25,840 nucleotides of DNA from IMG/VR virus record IMGVR_UViG_3300035701_005943, positions 1-25,840 of that record; one strand, written 5' to 3'. Shown here piece by piece: positions 7,643-17,293 of this stretch. The DNA is from a virus. Position 1 is the stretch's first letter, and every line of letters starts with the position of its first letter. Under the pieces are notes generated by a model, which was given only the letters and a program-made list of their open reading frames with translations, had not been told where the DNA came from and did no database searches. The position numbers and the translations under genes are program-made.

Positions 7643-9462
7643 AATGTCCCTTCAATTTCTCTGCCGTCTTTATACTTGATTTTGCAAGATATAGTCTCCC
7701 CAAAAGTGACCTTCTCTTTGCTCTTACCTTTTTTAATATCAGTTTTAATTGATTCGATAGGCGGTAAAACATAATCCGTTGTCTTGCTGCTTATGATTAT
7801 ATTATGTAAAATAGCATGAAATGGAGAATAATCTATGATTATTTCTTTTGCCTCTTTTATTTTTTCATCACTAACATTATCGAATTCTAAATATATATTA
7901 AATTTACTGCTTCTTCCACCATGACATGCATCAATAAAATCCTTATTAATGTCACATGGATTATTGGAGTTATACAAACTTCCATTATAAGTATCCATGT
8001 TGAAAACTTTTTCACTGTAAAGAAACGTAGTTCTGATTTTTCCAAATATAATTGGATTGTAAAATGGGTTTCTTTCTGTTATCAATAAATCAAATAAAGG
8101 ATCATCTTCTTCTATTAACTTTATATTCCAATTTTTAAATGGATACTTTATCTTTGTCTCATCTCTTTGATCTGCTAAAGATAAAGTATCTATGTATTTT
8201 TCAATATTTGAATCAGAAATATTGCTATACTGATATTTAATTCTAATAACATCATCTTTAATTAAAGATATTTGAGGACTAGTATTGCCACCTTCCCAAA
8301 TAACCGCAGTCTTGGTTTCAGGTGCTTGCACTTCTTGTAAACTAATGATATCTTTTGGTAGCGTGACGTATTTGCCATTAGACCTGATTTCAACTGTTAA
8401 ATCATTGTTTATAGGTTTTTTAGTTAAATAACCTATTATTTGTGTATCTAAATTCACATCTTTATCAATTAAAAATCCATCTGTCCAATTGCAATTAGAT
8501 ATAACTTGCCATAAATTAGTAAGCTTAAGAAAAGTAATGCCCGCCTTATCTAATGCTTGTTTTAAACCATTGATAGTCCCTTTCTTTTTATATAAACCCA
8601 AAACACCTCTTATTTGATTCCTCCAAGCATCAGTGTCATCTGACCTTAAAGTTAAACCAAATGTATTTGCCAAGAGAGGTAAAAAATTTGTCTTAATGCA
8701 GTCTGGGTCTAATAAAGTAAAAAGCTTGATGGCCATGTCTTCTATTTCTAAAAATCCTTGACTAACTGATTTATTCAACTTCTCTATAACATATGGAGTT
8801 AAATCATTTGGCTTAGTTTTTACAAAATACATTGCTGGAATGTATTTTGTTAATAGAAAATCATATTTATCTCTAGGCGGTAAACTTAAATTACTATGTT
8901 TTAATTCTTTTGAATCAGCAACTATTGTAAATATTTTTTCTGCTGATTTTATCTTACCTTTTTCCTCTAACTTCCACTCCCATCTAATAATGTAAGTACC
9001 CTCTCGCATGTTGTCTTGTGGAAGCCATGCAAAAAAAAACCTACCTGGAATATTATTTTTGTTAGGATCAATAAAATTAACAATATTTCTTACTTTGCCG
9101 TCTATAGTCCAAAGAGGACTAGGAGTAGACATGGCAAATTGAGCCTCTTTATAATATAATTGTGAAGTGGAAGCTGTTATTTCTAATTTAGTTTTAAGGT
9201 CTTTTAATATCTTGATATTTTCAAGCGTTGGAAAATTACTAACTATTGTCTTTTGTTCTTCATAATTTTTTTGCAAATCTGGATTATAAAACTTTTTCTC
9301 AATTTTCTTATTATTTACATTTGTGTTTTTTTCCAAATAAAATATTACTACTTTTTCCACTGAAAATGGGTCTACAAACATACCGTCATCATTCTCGGTA
9401 TTTAAATCAAAAATGATAGTATCATTTGTAGTAGGACTGTCTGTATATTTTTTACGACCCAT
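7639..9462 (-). CDS. Baseplate/tail protein with P2 gpI-like domain, 607 aa
   Basis: Residues about 205-320 carry the hallmarks of the phage tail protein I family: a YIPAMYF start, a helical segment with LFTLLDPDCI, LPLLANTFGL, and the strong motif RNQIRGVLGLYKKKGTINGLKQAL (within residues 281-304). In P2 this protein links the wedge protein J to the tail fibre. Residues 28-185 form a beta-rich, Ig-like front part ending in a strand EKIFTIVAD. The C-terminal 280 residues, beta-rich and ending in a segment with YSPFHAILHNI, have no family I recognise. At 607 residues it is far longer than P2 gpI (about 175), as in many large phages. The ATG shares an A with the upstream stop (TAATG), and GGAGAG precedes it. 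Confidence 0.8.
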   Translation of the reverse strand: MGRKKYTDSPTTNDTIIFDLNTENDDGMFVDPFSVEKVVIFYLEKNTNVNNKKIEKKFYNPDLQKNYEEQKTIVSNFPTLENIKILKDLKTKLEITASTSQLYYKEAQFAMSTPSPLWTIDGKVRNIVNFIDPNKNNIPGRFFFAWLPQDNMREGTYIIRWEWKLEEKGKIKSAEKIFTIVADSKELKHSNLSLPPRDKYDFLLTKYIPAMYFVKTKPNDLTPYVIEKLNKSVSQGFLEIEDMAIKLFTLLDPDCIKTNFLPLLANTFGLTLRSDDTDAWRNQIRGVLGLYKKKGTINGLKQALDKAGITFLKLTNLWQVISNCNWTDGFLIDKDVNLDTQIIGYLTKKPINNDLTVEIRSNGKYVTLPKDIISLQEVQAPETKTAVIWEGGNTSPQISLIKDDVIRIKYQYSNISDSNIEKYIDTLSLADQRDETKIKYPFKNWNIKLIEEDDPLFDLLITERNPFYNPIIFGKIRTTFLYSEKVFNMDTYNGSLYNSNNPCDINKDFIDACHGGRSSKFNIYLEFDNVSDEKIKEAKEIIIDYSPFHAILHNIIISSKTTDYVLPPIESIKTDIKKGKSKEKVTFGETISCKIKYKDGREIEGTL

Positions 9463-11033
9463 TAGGACTCTCCAGCAGATTTATAAACGAAATTTATAAT
9501 AATGTTATCTGGGCGGATAATCTCATTATACGCAGGTGATATTATATTGTCCGCTGATTCAATATTTTTAGGAGTAATAAACCCAATTTCAAAACTTCTA
9601 ACTTCTTTCACCATTGCCAAAGACTTAATTATGTCTGAATCTTTTAACGATTTGCCAAACTCCCAATTAGGTAAGTCAAAAAACCAATCTAAGATATCAG
9701 TTATTTTTCTATTAATTTCATCCTCAATTTTTTTATTAATACGATCTAATATTACATCTATGTTAATGTCAACCAAAATTATTTCACCATCTTTTACGCA
9801 TAAATAATCAGTAAATATTTTCTTATTATTTAAATCCTCTAATAATTCTGTCTTCAAGTTATCATTAGCTTTGACAAGCTTGTAATTACCAGTTTGTGCT
9901 AGAACTATAATATCAATAATATTGCCCGCACAACCATGATTTCTTAAAACACATGTGGCTTTGCCTATAGAACCATTGTGCGTAGACATGAATTTATTAG
10001 CTAAATATTTATAGTCCATGCCCGTAACCGCTCTGTTTTGTGTTCTTAAAAATTCTGGTAGGTTTTTCCTAATTTCATTTATGGAATCGCCTGGATACCC
10101 ATAATCACTTTTTGTGTAATTCTTTGCATTTACTGTCACACCATGAGGTATCCCAGGCACAGAAACAAAAAATCTATTTTCAAATCCGCCAGTTATAACC
10201 TCTGTAGTATTTCTGTTAGCTACTCTAAAATTAACTTTCATTTCTAAATTTTGTGGAGGAATCATCCCAGCTTTCCCATTTCCAAAAATTATAGTTGGCT
10301 TATAATCTGCATCATATTCTATAATGTATTCTGGCTTTGCTACAGCCTCAGTAAAACCGTCAACTTGTCGCCATGTAGTATCCTTTGATACTATGTTAAT
10401 AGAATTATAAAAAACTGATGCATAAGGCAAATTAAAAACTTGATTTGCTTTACCTTTACTCACTATCGTAGTGTTATGACTAGACCCCTCTAAACCAACT
10501 ATAGAATTGTTAAATGTACTGCCAGCTGGAATAATGATATCTTGACCAAAAATTGGATTGTTGTTTACGTCAGCAGCAAATAACTCATATCTTATTTCAT
10601 TCGTACCATTTTCTAATAAAACTATAGCTGGTGTTGGAATAACAATGTCTATAGAATGTGGACTGTTTTTTGAAACTATAAACATAGCTCTTGAAGGTAA
10701 TGGCGGCTGTGGCTTAAACCCTAATAATTTGGCTATTCTAAATGCATTTTCTGGCTCTGTTACTGTGTCAATAAATAATTCATTGGCTATTTGATCTATT
10801 TTAAATGATAACAAATCAGCTAGCCATGCCCAACATTCAATAAGCATTACCGCTAAACTTGATTCTGTATAATCATTAAACTCATTGCCAAAATTAATAT
10901 GCAATAATTCTAACATCCTGTTTTTCATTGAATGATAGTCCTGACTCGTATAATTCAAATTATAAATTGGAGTAGTATTGGTTATTTTCGATACAGCCAA
11001 AGGGGTTACGTCAAATGGACATAAATCAGCCAT
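9462..11033 (-). CDS. Baseplate wedge protein, gpJ/gp6-like, 523 aa
   Basis: The N-terminal 120 residues match the baseplate J family: a YT..DY...-type opening, FNDYTESSLAVMLIE, a helix with WLADLLSFKIDQIANE, then ENAFRIAKLLGFKP. In P2 (J) and T4 (gp6) this protein forms the inner wedge ring that holds the baseplate together. The C-terminal part contains the expected NRAVTGMDYKYLA segment and a helix-rich end. The true start is taken as the ATG at 11033, five bases after AAGGAG; a TTG directly before it at 11036 would sit too close to that site. It lies between the gp25-like and gpI-like genes, the usual order W, J, I. Confidence 0.9.
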   Translation of the reverse strand: MADLCPFDVTPLAVSKITNTTPIYNLNYTSQDYHSMKNRMLELLHINFGNEFNDYTESSLAVMLIECWAWLADLLSFKIDQIANELFIDTVTEPENAFRIAKLLGFKPQPPLPSRAMFIVSKNSPHSIDIVIPTPAIVLLENGTNEIRYELFAADVNNNPIFGQDIIIPAGSTFNNSIVGLEGSSHNTTIVSKGKANQVFNLPYASVFYNSINIVSKDTTWRQVDGFTEAVAKPEYIIEYDADYKPTIIFGNGKAGMIPPQNLEMKVNFRVANRNTTEVITGGFENRFFVSVPGIPHGVTVNAKNYTKSDYGYPGDSINEIRKNLPEFLRTQNRAVTGMDYKYLANKFMSTHNGSIGKATCVLRNHGCAGNIIDIIVLAQTGNYKLVKANDNLKTELLEDLNNKKIFTDYLCVKDGEIILVDINIDVILDRINKKIEDEINRKITDILDWFFDLPNWEFGKSLKDSDIIKSLAMVKEVRSFEIGFITPKNIESADNIISPAYNEIIRPDNIIINFVYKSAGES

Positions 11034-11088
11034 CAATTCTCCTTAAATCGTGTGCTTAAAATTATTACTTTATATACCCTGCAAAACA

Positions 11089-11502
11089 TTAAAAAGGCAT
11101 AGATCGACCAGCAATCTCCCCAAGAGACTTTTGAATGTGTAACTCCTCTACATTTTTTAAATTAAAAGGATCAATAAAATATATGCTAATCATTAATATC
11201 AAATTATCTTCAAATTCACTTAAATTAATTTTAATATCTTGTACCTGTATTCTTTTTTCCCATATTTTTATAGCTTTTGCAATATTTTGCCTAAATGTAT
11301 CCTTAACTAATTCTTCAGGACTGTTTAAATTAACCCCAAGTATGTTCACACCATAATAAGGCTCAAAAACCCTCTCTCCCTGCTCTGTTAAAATAATAGT
11401 AGCAATATTACATTTTAATTGCTCCAAATCAGAGTTCGCATTATGCAAAAATCCTTGATGATGCTTCGTTAATGGATATAATATTCCTTTATATGCAATC
11501 AT
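11089..11502 (-). CDS. Baseplate wedge protein, GPW/gp25 family, 137 aa
   Basis: The length and pattern fit the GPW/gp25 family: a short N-terminus, DLEQLKCNIATIILTEQGER followed by VFEPYYGVNILG, and a central helix with IAKAIKIWEKRI. In T4 gp25 sits between wedge and sheath and starts sheath assembly; the family is called lysozyme-like only by old annotation, and no lytic residues are claimed here. It is preceded by the spike gene and followed 55 bases later by the gpJ-like gene, as in P2-like tails. Its ribosome binding site is unusual: eight consecutive G residues directly after TAA. Confidence 0.93.
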   Translation of the reverse strand: MIAYKGILYPLTKHHQGFLHNANSDLEQLKCNIATIILTEQGERVFEPYYGVNILGVNLNSPEELVKDTFRQNIAKAIKIWEKRIQVQDIKINLSEFEDNLILMISIYFIDPFNLKNVEELHIQKSLGEIAGRSMPF

Positions 11503-11505
11503 ATG

Positions 11506-11513
11506 CCCCCCCC
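11506..11513 (-). promoter_or_regulatory. G8 homopolymer acting as ribosome binding site
   Basis: On the minus strand the stop of the spike gene (TAA) is followed by eight G and then CAT and the ATG of the gp25-like gene. AAGGGGG can pair with the anti-Shine-Dalgarno if one G-U pair is allowed, and the spacing is suitable. A homopolymer of this length stands out in DNA this rich in A and T and may vary in length. Confidence 0.5.
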
Positions 11514-13763
11514 TTATTCGTCACTAGCTATCCCTTCACACCCTTCTGGCTCTGGTAATGCAGAAGCGAATACATGTTCACTAGCTTTCATTCCAGTCAC
11601 TGCGGATACGTATTCAGGAATTTGTTGGTAAGCAACAACAACTGGAAAAATACAAGGTTGTCCTTGTCCTACAGAACTTTGTGGATCACAATCTCTACCA
11701 GCTAATAAAAAGATGTAGTCGTCAGCCCAAAACACAGTCGTTTGATTTTTATTGTAATAAGTGTTTCTTACACTGACCAACTTGTTCCTAGAAATAAATT
11801 CCATCTTATCCGCTGGATTGTCTCTTTCCTCTCCAACCACTTCAACAAATTGATCGTATGAATAGACAATGTAATCGCCCCCAGCCCTTAAAAATACCTG
11901 CCCAGGACCATCTGCCTTCTCCTGCATATGGAAAACATGTGGACCCCTTGTTAAATTGTCCTTTTGTGGTGACATAATTTGAATGTACTGCTGATCCGTC
12001 TTAGTCTGGTCATCAGCATCAGCAAAAGTCATCGTTAAACCATAACCACTCCTAATCCTAACAAATGCCTTCTTAGCATAAGGCCCACCCTTCTCACATC
12101 CCCTTCTAGGATCACTACATTGCTTGTTAGTGTTATCACACATGTCAATTTGATGCTTAGATGTACTCTCAAGATGAATACCACGCAAAGGACCAGCAAT
12201 GCATCCAGGCAATGTCTCATCGTTTAAACAAATCTTGTTGCCACACGCAGTAACAATGTTAATGCCATTTCTTTCACTCCTTAATTGCGGCTGATTCTCT
12301 ATGTCTGCCATCTCAATGTAATGTCCAGTCGCTGACTTCCAATAAGTCCTTCCTTTAAAATTACCTGTACAACCGTCCATATCAAACTCTTTAAGAGTTC
12401 TTTCCCACTCTGTTCTTTCTCTAGGCTCCTCCACCGAATCATCCATTACCAATGTCGCACCAGAACGAGAACGAACCTGTATGCCAGATTGTAATAAACC
12501 ACAGTCTTGACAATAATATGGGAAACATTGTTGCCTATGCTTTTGATATTTGTTTTTACCAATATTGTTAAATGTAAAACAAAAATCAGTCAAACCATTA
12601 ATTACACCATTTAAACAATCCGCTGGAATATTAGGTTTTACTATTTCTGGAAATGGTAATTTTGGCCTTGGACATAGGAATTCATCACCAAGATAATCTT
12701 GATCCGTAGTTATATCTGGTGGTCTTACACCTGGGGGAGGTGGATTCTCTCCAGTAAATGTTGGACAGTTATCTGGCCCTTGAGGACAAGGATATTGAGT
12801 TCCATATGGCTCAAAAGTAATAACGTTAGCCTCATTACCAGGAATAATTGTTCCATTAATACTTATATTTGTTACATAAGTTGTAAATGATATCTGACAT
12901 ATATCTGGCACTATATCAACAGCAGGCTTGAAACACTGTGGATTTAACCACTCTCCACAATGATGATATGGATCATCTTTCATTAGAAATAAATTTCCCA
13001 TACTGGAAATTATCTCTAATCTTTTCCACCTACGATTACATTTTGGATCACCATCATCCATTATTACACGATGTTTTTCTGGAGTGTTTATACTATAAAT
13101 ATGTGGATAAGTTGTTAATGTAGTAGGATCAGGATTCTCTTCTAAATCTATGTTGCCCTCAACATCAAATCCTTGATAATTATCTGTATTTTGTGGTGGG
13201 AAAACTTGTGACTCATCATTTTTGCCAACCATGTAACCCTGACGATGACCTTCAAACACTTTATAATATTCGGGAATTTGATAATTCCAATTATCGTGTT
13301 GAATTGGACCCTTATTTCTATACCATGTGCTACCAATATAAAACGCTTGATTTAAATCACCGTTAAGAAACATAATTGCCAACATTGAACCTGGAGGTGG
13401 AACCCAATTTAATCCACAATCATCAAACCCGCCCATAGAAGAAATAGGCCAAGCCCATTCCAACTCAGAAATTTTAGTAACTTGAGAAGGACCAGTTGGT
13501 TGACCTGCAACAGCCAAAGTGCTGCCTGCAAGCGGAATATGTAATACGGGACTAAAATATTTAACACGATTTTGTTTGAAAGGGTCGCGTGTATCAATAC
13601 AAAGAGCTAAATGCACCCCGTAATAAGTATTCATTTGCTGCAATATGTTGAATTTCTTGTTGAAAAGTCTACTAAACAATTCATTAAAATTCATTTCTTT
13701 TAATCGTTTTTCATGACGAGTAAGCATCTTCCATATTTTTTCTAAATGTACGTTTTTATTCAT
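11514..13763 (-). CDS. Baseplate central spike protein, gp5/VgrG-like, 749 aa
   Basis: After an N-terminal charged helix (1-40), residues 44-170 form an OB-fold-like domain with GVHLALCIDTRDP and PPGSMLAIMFLNGDLNQAF then YIGS, the pattern by which gp5, gpV and VgrG spikes are recognised. Residues 420-700 contain repeated beta segments of the type GHYIEMAD, GIHLEST, VRIRSGYG, QVFLRAGGDY, suggesting a triple beta-helix shaft. No lysozyme domain like that of T4 gp5 is visible. The protein is unusually rich in Cys and Pro (for example YYCQDCG). It directly follows the hub gene, fifteen bases after its stop. The ATG used here has no clear Shine-Dalgarno, only T-rich DNA after TAATGG, so the start is less certain; Met residues at 24 and 44 are alternatives, the latter just before the OB-fold. 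Confidence 0.8.
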   Translation of the reverse strand: MNKNVHLEKIWKMLTRHEKRLKEMNFNELFSRLFNKKFNILQQMNTYYGVHLALCIDTRDPFKQNRVKYFSPVLHIPLAGSTLAVAGQPTGPSQVTKISELEWAWPISSMGGFDDCGLNWVPPPGSMLAIMFLNGDLNQAFYIGSTWYRNKGPIQHDNWNYQIPEYYKVFEGHRQGYMVGKNDESQVFPPQNTDNYQGFDVEGNIDLEENPDPTTLTTYPHIYSINTPEKHRVIMDDGDPKCNRRWKRLEIISSMGNLFLMKDDPYHHCGEWLNPQCFKPAVDIVPDICQISFTTYVTNISINGTIIPGNEANVITFEPYGTQYPCPQGPDNCPTFTGENPPPPGVRPPDITTDQDYLGDEFLCPRPKLPFPEIVKPNIPADCLNGVINGLTDFCFTFNNIGKNKYQKHRQQCFPYYCQDCGLLQSGIQVRSRSGATLVMDDSVEEPRERTEWERTLKEFDMDGCTGNFKGRTYWKSATGHYIEMADIENQPQLRSERNGINIVTACGNKICLNDETLPGCIAGPLRGIHLESTSKHQIDMCDNTNKQCSDPRRGCEKGGPYAKKAFVRIRSGYGLTMTFADADDQTKTDQQYIQIMSPQKDNLTRGPHVFHMQEKADGPGQVFLRAGGDYIVYSYDQFVEVVGEERDNPADKMEFISRNKLVSVRNTYYNKNQTTVFWADDYIFLLAGRDCDPQSSVGQGQPCIFPVVVAYQQIPEYVSAVTGMKASEHVFASALPEPEGCEGIASDE

Positions 13764-13778
13764 ATTATAAAAAAACCA

Positions 13779-16700
13779 TTAAGCATTACAACCAGCAAGA
13801 AGCCCAAGGAAGCCACTACAAAAATCATCATTAGCACATTTGCCAGTCCCAGGATTATCACAAGGCTGACCACTATCACATGCAGAACCACCACCAGTGT
13901 AACACACCGCTTGACAACCAACACCAACGCCACCACCAGCAACAGCAGTAGCCCAATCTACTGCTTTAAAACCTAATGCATATCTATCAGTTTGCGACTG
14001 CGTGCCACCAAAAATCGGTATTGGCGCTCCTAGCCATCCACCCGAATGTGTAGGGATGCCTAAATTTGCAAACTTTAATTCAGCGCCAGGTGCAGGTAAC
14101 GCTAATTTTAAAGTAGTAATATAACTACCTTCTTTGATTTGATGTTCTACTCCTTTTATAAACCACCCTTTATTTGTTAAGAAGCTATTGCATACACTAG
14201 TTCCTTTTTGTATGGAAAATATTGGACAATCTGCTTCATCAGCACCATCCATTAAAAATGATGGATTTATAAATATAATACCTACACATCTACCATATCC
14301 AAATATAGGTGAACATAACCAATCACTAGGATCGCCTTGAACCCTAAGCTCAGCTTCAATAGCATGAATCATTAAGTTGCCAGCTGTATGTAACATATTA
14401 GATTCCTGTGCTGCTAAATCTGGATTGTTTTGCTGTGCCATATTATCACTACCTGACGTTCCTGTACTAGTGACACTTCTACCACCAGATATGGCACAAC
14501 CTGTAGTATTTAATCCTTCAATATATTTTCTTTGATAGCCAGATATTGGTATGGAAGTACCACCAGCTTTTAAACCTAATAAGAAATGCCATCTTATAAC
14601 TGGATTAAATGCTAATACGGGGCTGCAATTATGCACAACCCCAGAATGGGTTATGAAGTTATGATAATTCTCTACATCAATGCAATAAACATATTTTGTT
14701 GTATTTTCTAGTTTTTCGCATCTTATTAAATCAAAAGTATCATAAAATATTTCTTGTTTTGTATTCAGTTTAATTTTCTTGACAAATCTATGCTGGTCTA
14801 GTATTTTATAATTCATTGATTCAACCACATATGGAGCAATTTTTTCTGATAAAACCTTAGTTTGCTCTATACTAAAATAAATTCTTGGATACTTGCTATT
14901 TTCTCTTCTGTAACACTTAATTCCCAATTCATGAATTTTATCTATTAATAAATCAACCTCTTCGTTTGTGAATCCACAAGTCGCTATTTCCGCTAATTTT
15001 TTATTTAATTTCAAATGTCCATCATCCATAAAAAGATAAGCTAAAGATATAATGCTAAAATCTTTTAATATATTCTTATTAATTATTTTGACACCATCAG
15101 GATAAAATAATTTTCTTAGTGACCTCCAATAAGGAGATGACTTAGATGTAATTTTAACAGTAGGGTATTTTTTTGTTGGTTTATCCATTACGTTTAAACC
15201 AAGCATTAGTGCCTTGTGTTCGATATATGATCTTTGTTTTTCACTATGGGCACAATGAAAACTGTAACTTTTATGACGAATATAACCATCACCTAGCATC
15301 ATCCCTAATACTGCTTGATGCACTTCCTTTGAAGACTGATAAGTACCAGAATTAATTTTATGTTCTACTAATTTTAAATGTCTTACCTCAACATAACCAC
15401 TGTCAGTTAGCATTGGATGATCCTCAGTGAAAATGGCTCCACTAATACTGCCTTTTCTTTGACGACTATTATGCAAATGAACTTTGACCATTTTCCTATT
15501 ATTTAATTTATTTCTATACCAATTCGTAATTCTAGACCAAGTTAAATCTCCATTTTCATCTACACAAGCCACCTTGCCAGAATATTTATGTCTATAAATG
15601 TAGTTAATTCTCTGCCAGCCATCTTCTGTTAAAACTACACTAGAGCCATTTTGACAATTACCACCATTCACAATATATACTGCCCTTAATCTTGAGTCCA
15701 AATCAGCTATGTTGCCTTGACAGTGTGGCACACCATTTGATGCCCATAAAATCATTGTACCTTTATCTGGTATATTTTCAGTTAAGCCATCTTGGACTAA
15801 TTCCTCACAACCATTTACTGGAAATTTAGTTAAATTATATGGGTCTTTTCTATCCAAAGTTGAATCATAATTGGCAGTAATACCTATTTTTTTCCCTGCT
15901 GAATTTATTCCGCCTGTTTGATCTATTGCCAAAACTGTTCCACTTCTAAGCCAATTATTTATAATATCTAAAGGTGTTTTTTCTCCAGTTGGCCATTTTG
16001 AATATGGCCCCTTACATTCATTGTCCATTGCAACGCCTGGTCTTTTAGCAAATCTCATGCTAGTTATCTCACTGTTGGCATTTAATGATAAAAATCTCAC
16101 TGCAAAAGGAGGCATTGAGTAAGACCCCAAAAGCCGTACTGCATCTGTAAAATACATGTGCTTGTTAAAAGGATTAGTATCATCGCCGTCTTGTCCAAGC
16201 ACTTTATTAAGCCTTTGTTCTTGACCCCTAACTAGCAAATCAACACCCTCTAATGTGTATATAAATTTACCATTTTCCCAATTTACTGTAATCATATCTG
16301 GCAAAAACCATAAAATAGGACTACAAATATTATATGCACTATTCAAACTAGGGTCTGGGGGGCCAGTTATATCAGGATCAGTTGCTCCTCTACCACATTG
16401 ATCGTTTGGACCTCCACCACTAATATACCAACCCCACTGCACTTTCATTCTATAACTACCTTTTATTGGCTTTGATGAACCTTCTGTATTAGTAGCCATT
16501 CTTTTAGCCCATTGGTCAAAGCTTCCACCTTTTTCATCAATAATTGTTATTCTACAACGATTACCACTATCAACTATTCCCCACCCATATTGAAATGACT
16601 TAATTGCAGCATTACATGTTTCTGCTGAACCTCCTCCCCCTTGCGATACATTGCCAGTAGTTATAATGGTTTGATTTGTTTTGTTTATTTGAGGCTCATT

Positions 16701-16958
16701 TCCCTCACAGTATTCTTGAAATGCAACTCTTACCCAAGGAGATTGTGCTGTTGCATTTAAAGGAGATTTTAAGATTGGCTCCCCTTTACTATTCAAATAT
16801 GGAAAACTAAAACTTGAACAAGTTGGGTTAGCAACAAATAAAAATCCAGCATCATACTCCATGAATTTGTTTTCAATGCCTGAGCAACAATATATGTCGT
16901 TGAAGTTGTCTTTAAGACTTGAACATTGTGTAAATACATCTACTACTGGTTCGGCCAT
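13779..16958 (-). CDS. Baseplate hub protein interrupted by an in-frame intein, 1059 aa (716 aa after splicing)
   Basis: Position after the gp53-like gene and before the spike gene is that of the hub (gpD/gp27 type). Near residues 935-953 the pattern VEHQIKEGSYITTLKL matches the closing strand seen in late control D/XkdQ-like hubs. An intein fills residues 435-777, bounded by Cys435 and by HN777/Cys778; splicing would join 434 and 282 residues. The spliced protein ends with a Gly-rich tail carrying seven Cys in the last 49 residues (C1015, C1019, C1027, C1033, C1041, C1047, C1057). Hub proteins form the trimeric ring on which the spike sits. The ATG is preceded by AGAGGA. The hub call rests on position plus the short C-terminal match, while the intein is certain from its motifs. 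Confidence 0.8.
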   Translation of the reverse strand: MAEPVVDVFTQCSSLKDNFNDIYCCSGIENKFMEYDAGFLFVANPTCSSFSFPYLNSKGEPILKSPLNATAQSPWVRVAFQEYCEGNEPQINKTNQTIITTGNVSQGGGGSAETCNAAIKSFQYGWGIVDSGNRCRITIIDEKGGSFDQWAKRMATNTEGSSKPIKGSYRMKVQWGWYISGGGPNDQCGRGATDPDITGPPDPSLNSAYNICSPILWFLPDMITVNWENGKFIYTLEGVDLLVRGQEQRLNKVLGQDGDDTNPFNKHMYFTDAVRLLGSYSMPPFAVRFLSLNANSEITSMRFAKRPGVAMDNECKGPYSKWPTGEKTPLDIINNWLRSGTVLAIDQTGGINSAGKKIGITANYDSTLDRKDPYNLTKFPVNGCEELVQDGLTENIPDKGTMILWASNGVPHCQGNIADLDSRLRAVYIVNGGNCQNGSSVVLTEDGWQRINYIYRHKYSGKVACVDENGDLTWSRITNWYRNKLNNRKMVKVHLHNSRQRKGSISGAIFTEDHPMLTDSGYVEVRHLKLVEHKINSGTYQSSKEVHQAVLGMMLGDGYIRHKSYSFHCAHSEKQRSYIEHKALMLGLNVMDKPTKKYPTVKITSKSSPYWRSLRKLFYPDGVKIINKNILKDFSIISLAYLFMDDGHLKLNKKLAEIATCGFTNEEVDLLIDKIHELGIKCYRRENSKYPRIYFSIEQTKVLSEKIAPYVVESMNYKILDQHRFVKKIKLNTKQEIFYDTFDLIRCEKLENTTKYVYCIDVENYHNFITHSGVVHNCSPVLAFNPVIRWHFLLGLKAGGTSIPISGYQRKYIEGLNTTGCAISGGRSVTSTGTSGSDNMAQQNNPDLAAQESNMLHTAGNLMIHAIEAELRVQGDPSDWLCSPIFGYGRCVGIIFINPSFLMDGADEADCPIFSIQKGTSVCNSFLTNKGWFIKGVEHQIKEGSYITTLKLALPAPGAELKFANLGIPTHSGGWLGAPIPIFGGTQSQTDRYALGFKAVDWATAVAGGGVGVGCQAVCYTGGGSACDSGQPCDNPGTGKCANDDFCSGFLGLLAGCNA
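14628..15656 (-). mobile_element. LAGLIDADG-containing intein, 343 aa, in the hub gene
   Basis: Splicing blocks are all visible. Block A starts at Cys435 (CQNGSSVVLTEDGW). Block B has GAIFTEDHPML with His514. Block F is VYCIDVENYHNF and block G is SGVVHN ending at Asn777, followed by Cys778 as the +1 nucleophile. Between the splicing halves lie two LAGLIDADG motifs, VLGMMLGDGYI (550-560) and LAYLFMDDGHL (639-649), with LFYPDGVKI between them. All key residues for splicing (Cys1, block B Thr and His, penultimate His, last Asn, Cys+1) are present, so the element looks active in splicing. Both acidic catalytic residues of the endonuclease (D557, D646 or its neighbour) are present too. Confidence 0.95.
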
Positions 16959-16966
16959 TTTTTCCT

Positions 16967-17293
16967 CTACATTAAGTAACTATTAGGAATTACTATATTC
17001 CTGCCTGCCCTAAATTCCATAACATCCTTCATTTTGTTGACTGCCATAATTCTCCACCACAAATCTGGTAAACCATAAAATTGATGTGAAACTAATTCTG
17101 GTCTAAATTCCATGCTTTTGGTAATTTCATAAAATTTGTCCCCTGGAGCCATACTAATATTTGATTTATTGTAAATAGCAAATGTCGCCTTTTTATCACT
17201 ACCGTAATGAATTATAGGTCTAGAATTATAACGACTTGTTGCATCCACTAAGTTAGTAGTGCTATAATTAGTGTAACTAATTTCATTTGCCAT
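16967..17293 (-). CDS. Baseplate wedge protein, gp53/LysM-like, 108 aa
   Basis: The second half has the pattern RPELVSHQFYGLPDLWWRIMA followed by N...D....FRAGRNIVIP, shared by T4 gp53 and other short baseplate proteins with a LysM-like end. Such proteins join wedge and hub parts; in P2/Mu-like tails a LysM protein lies at this point between tape measure and hub. The gene starts right after the stop of the gene before it (TAAATG) with GGAGG upstream. It is short, without membrane segment or signal peptide. Confidence 0.75.
   Translation of the reverse strand: MANEISYTNYSTTNLVDATSRYNSRPIIHYGSDKKATFAIYNKSNISMAPGDKFYEITKSMEFRPELVSHQFYGLPDLWWRIMAVNKMKDVMEFRAGRNIVIPNSYLM

Noticed and set aside
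13093-14272. TATAAATA on the plus strand inside the spike and hub genes
   Set aside because: They are within coding sequence and antisense to it; at this AT content a few such octamers are expected by chance.
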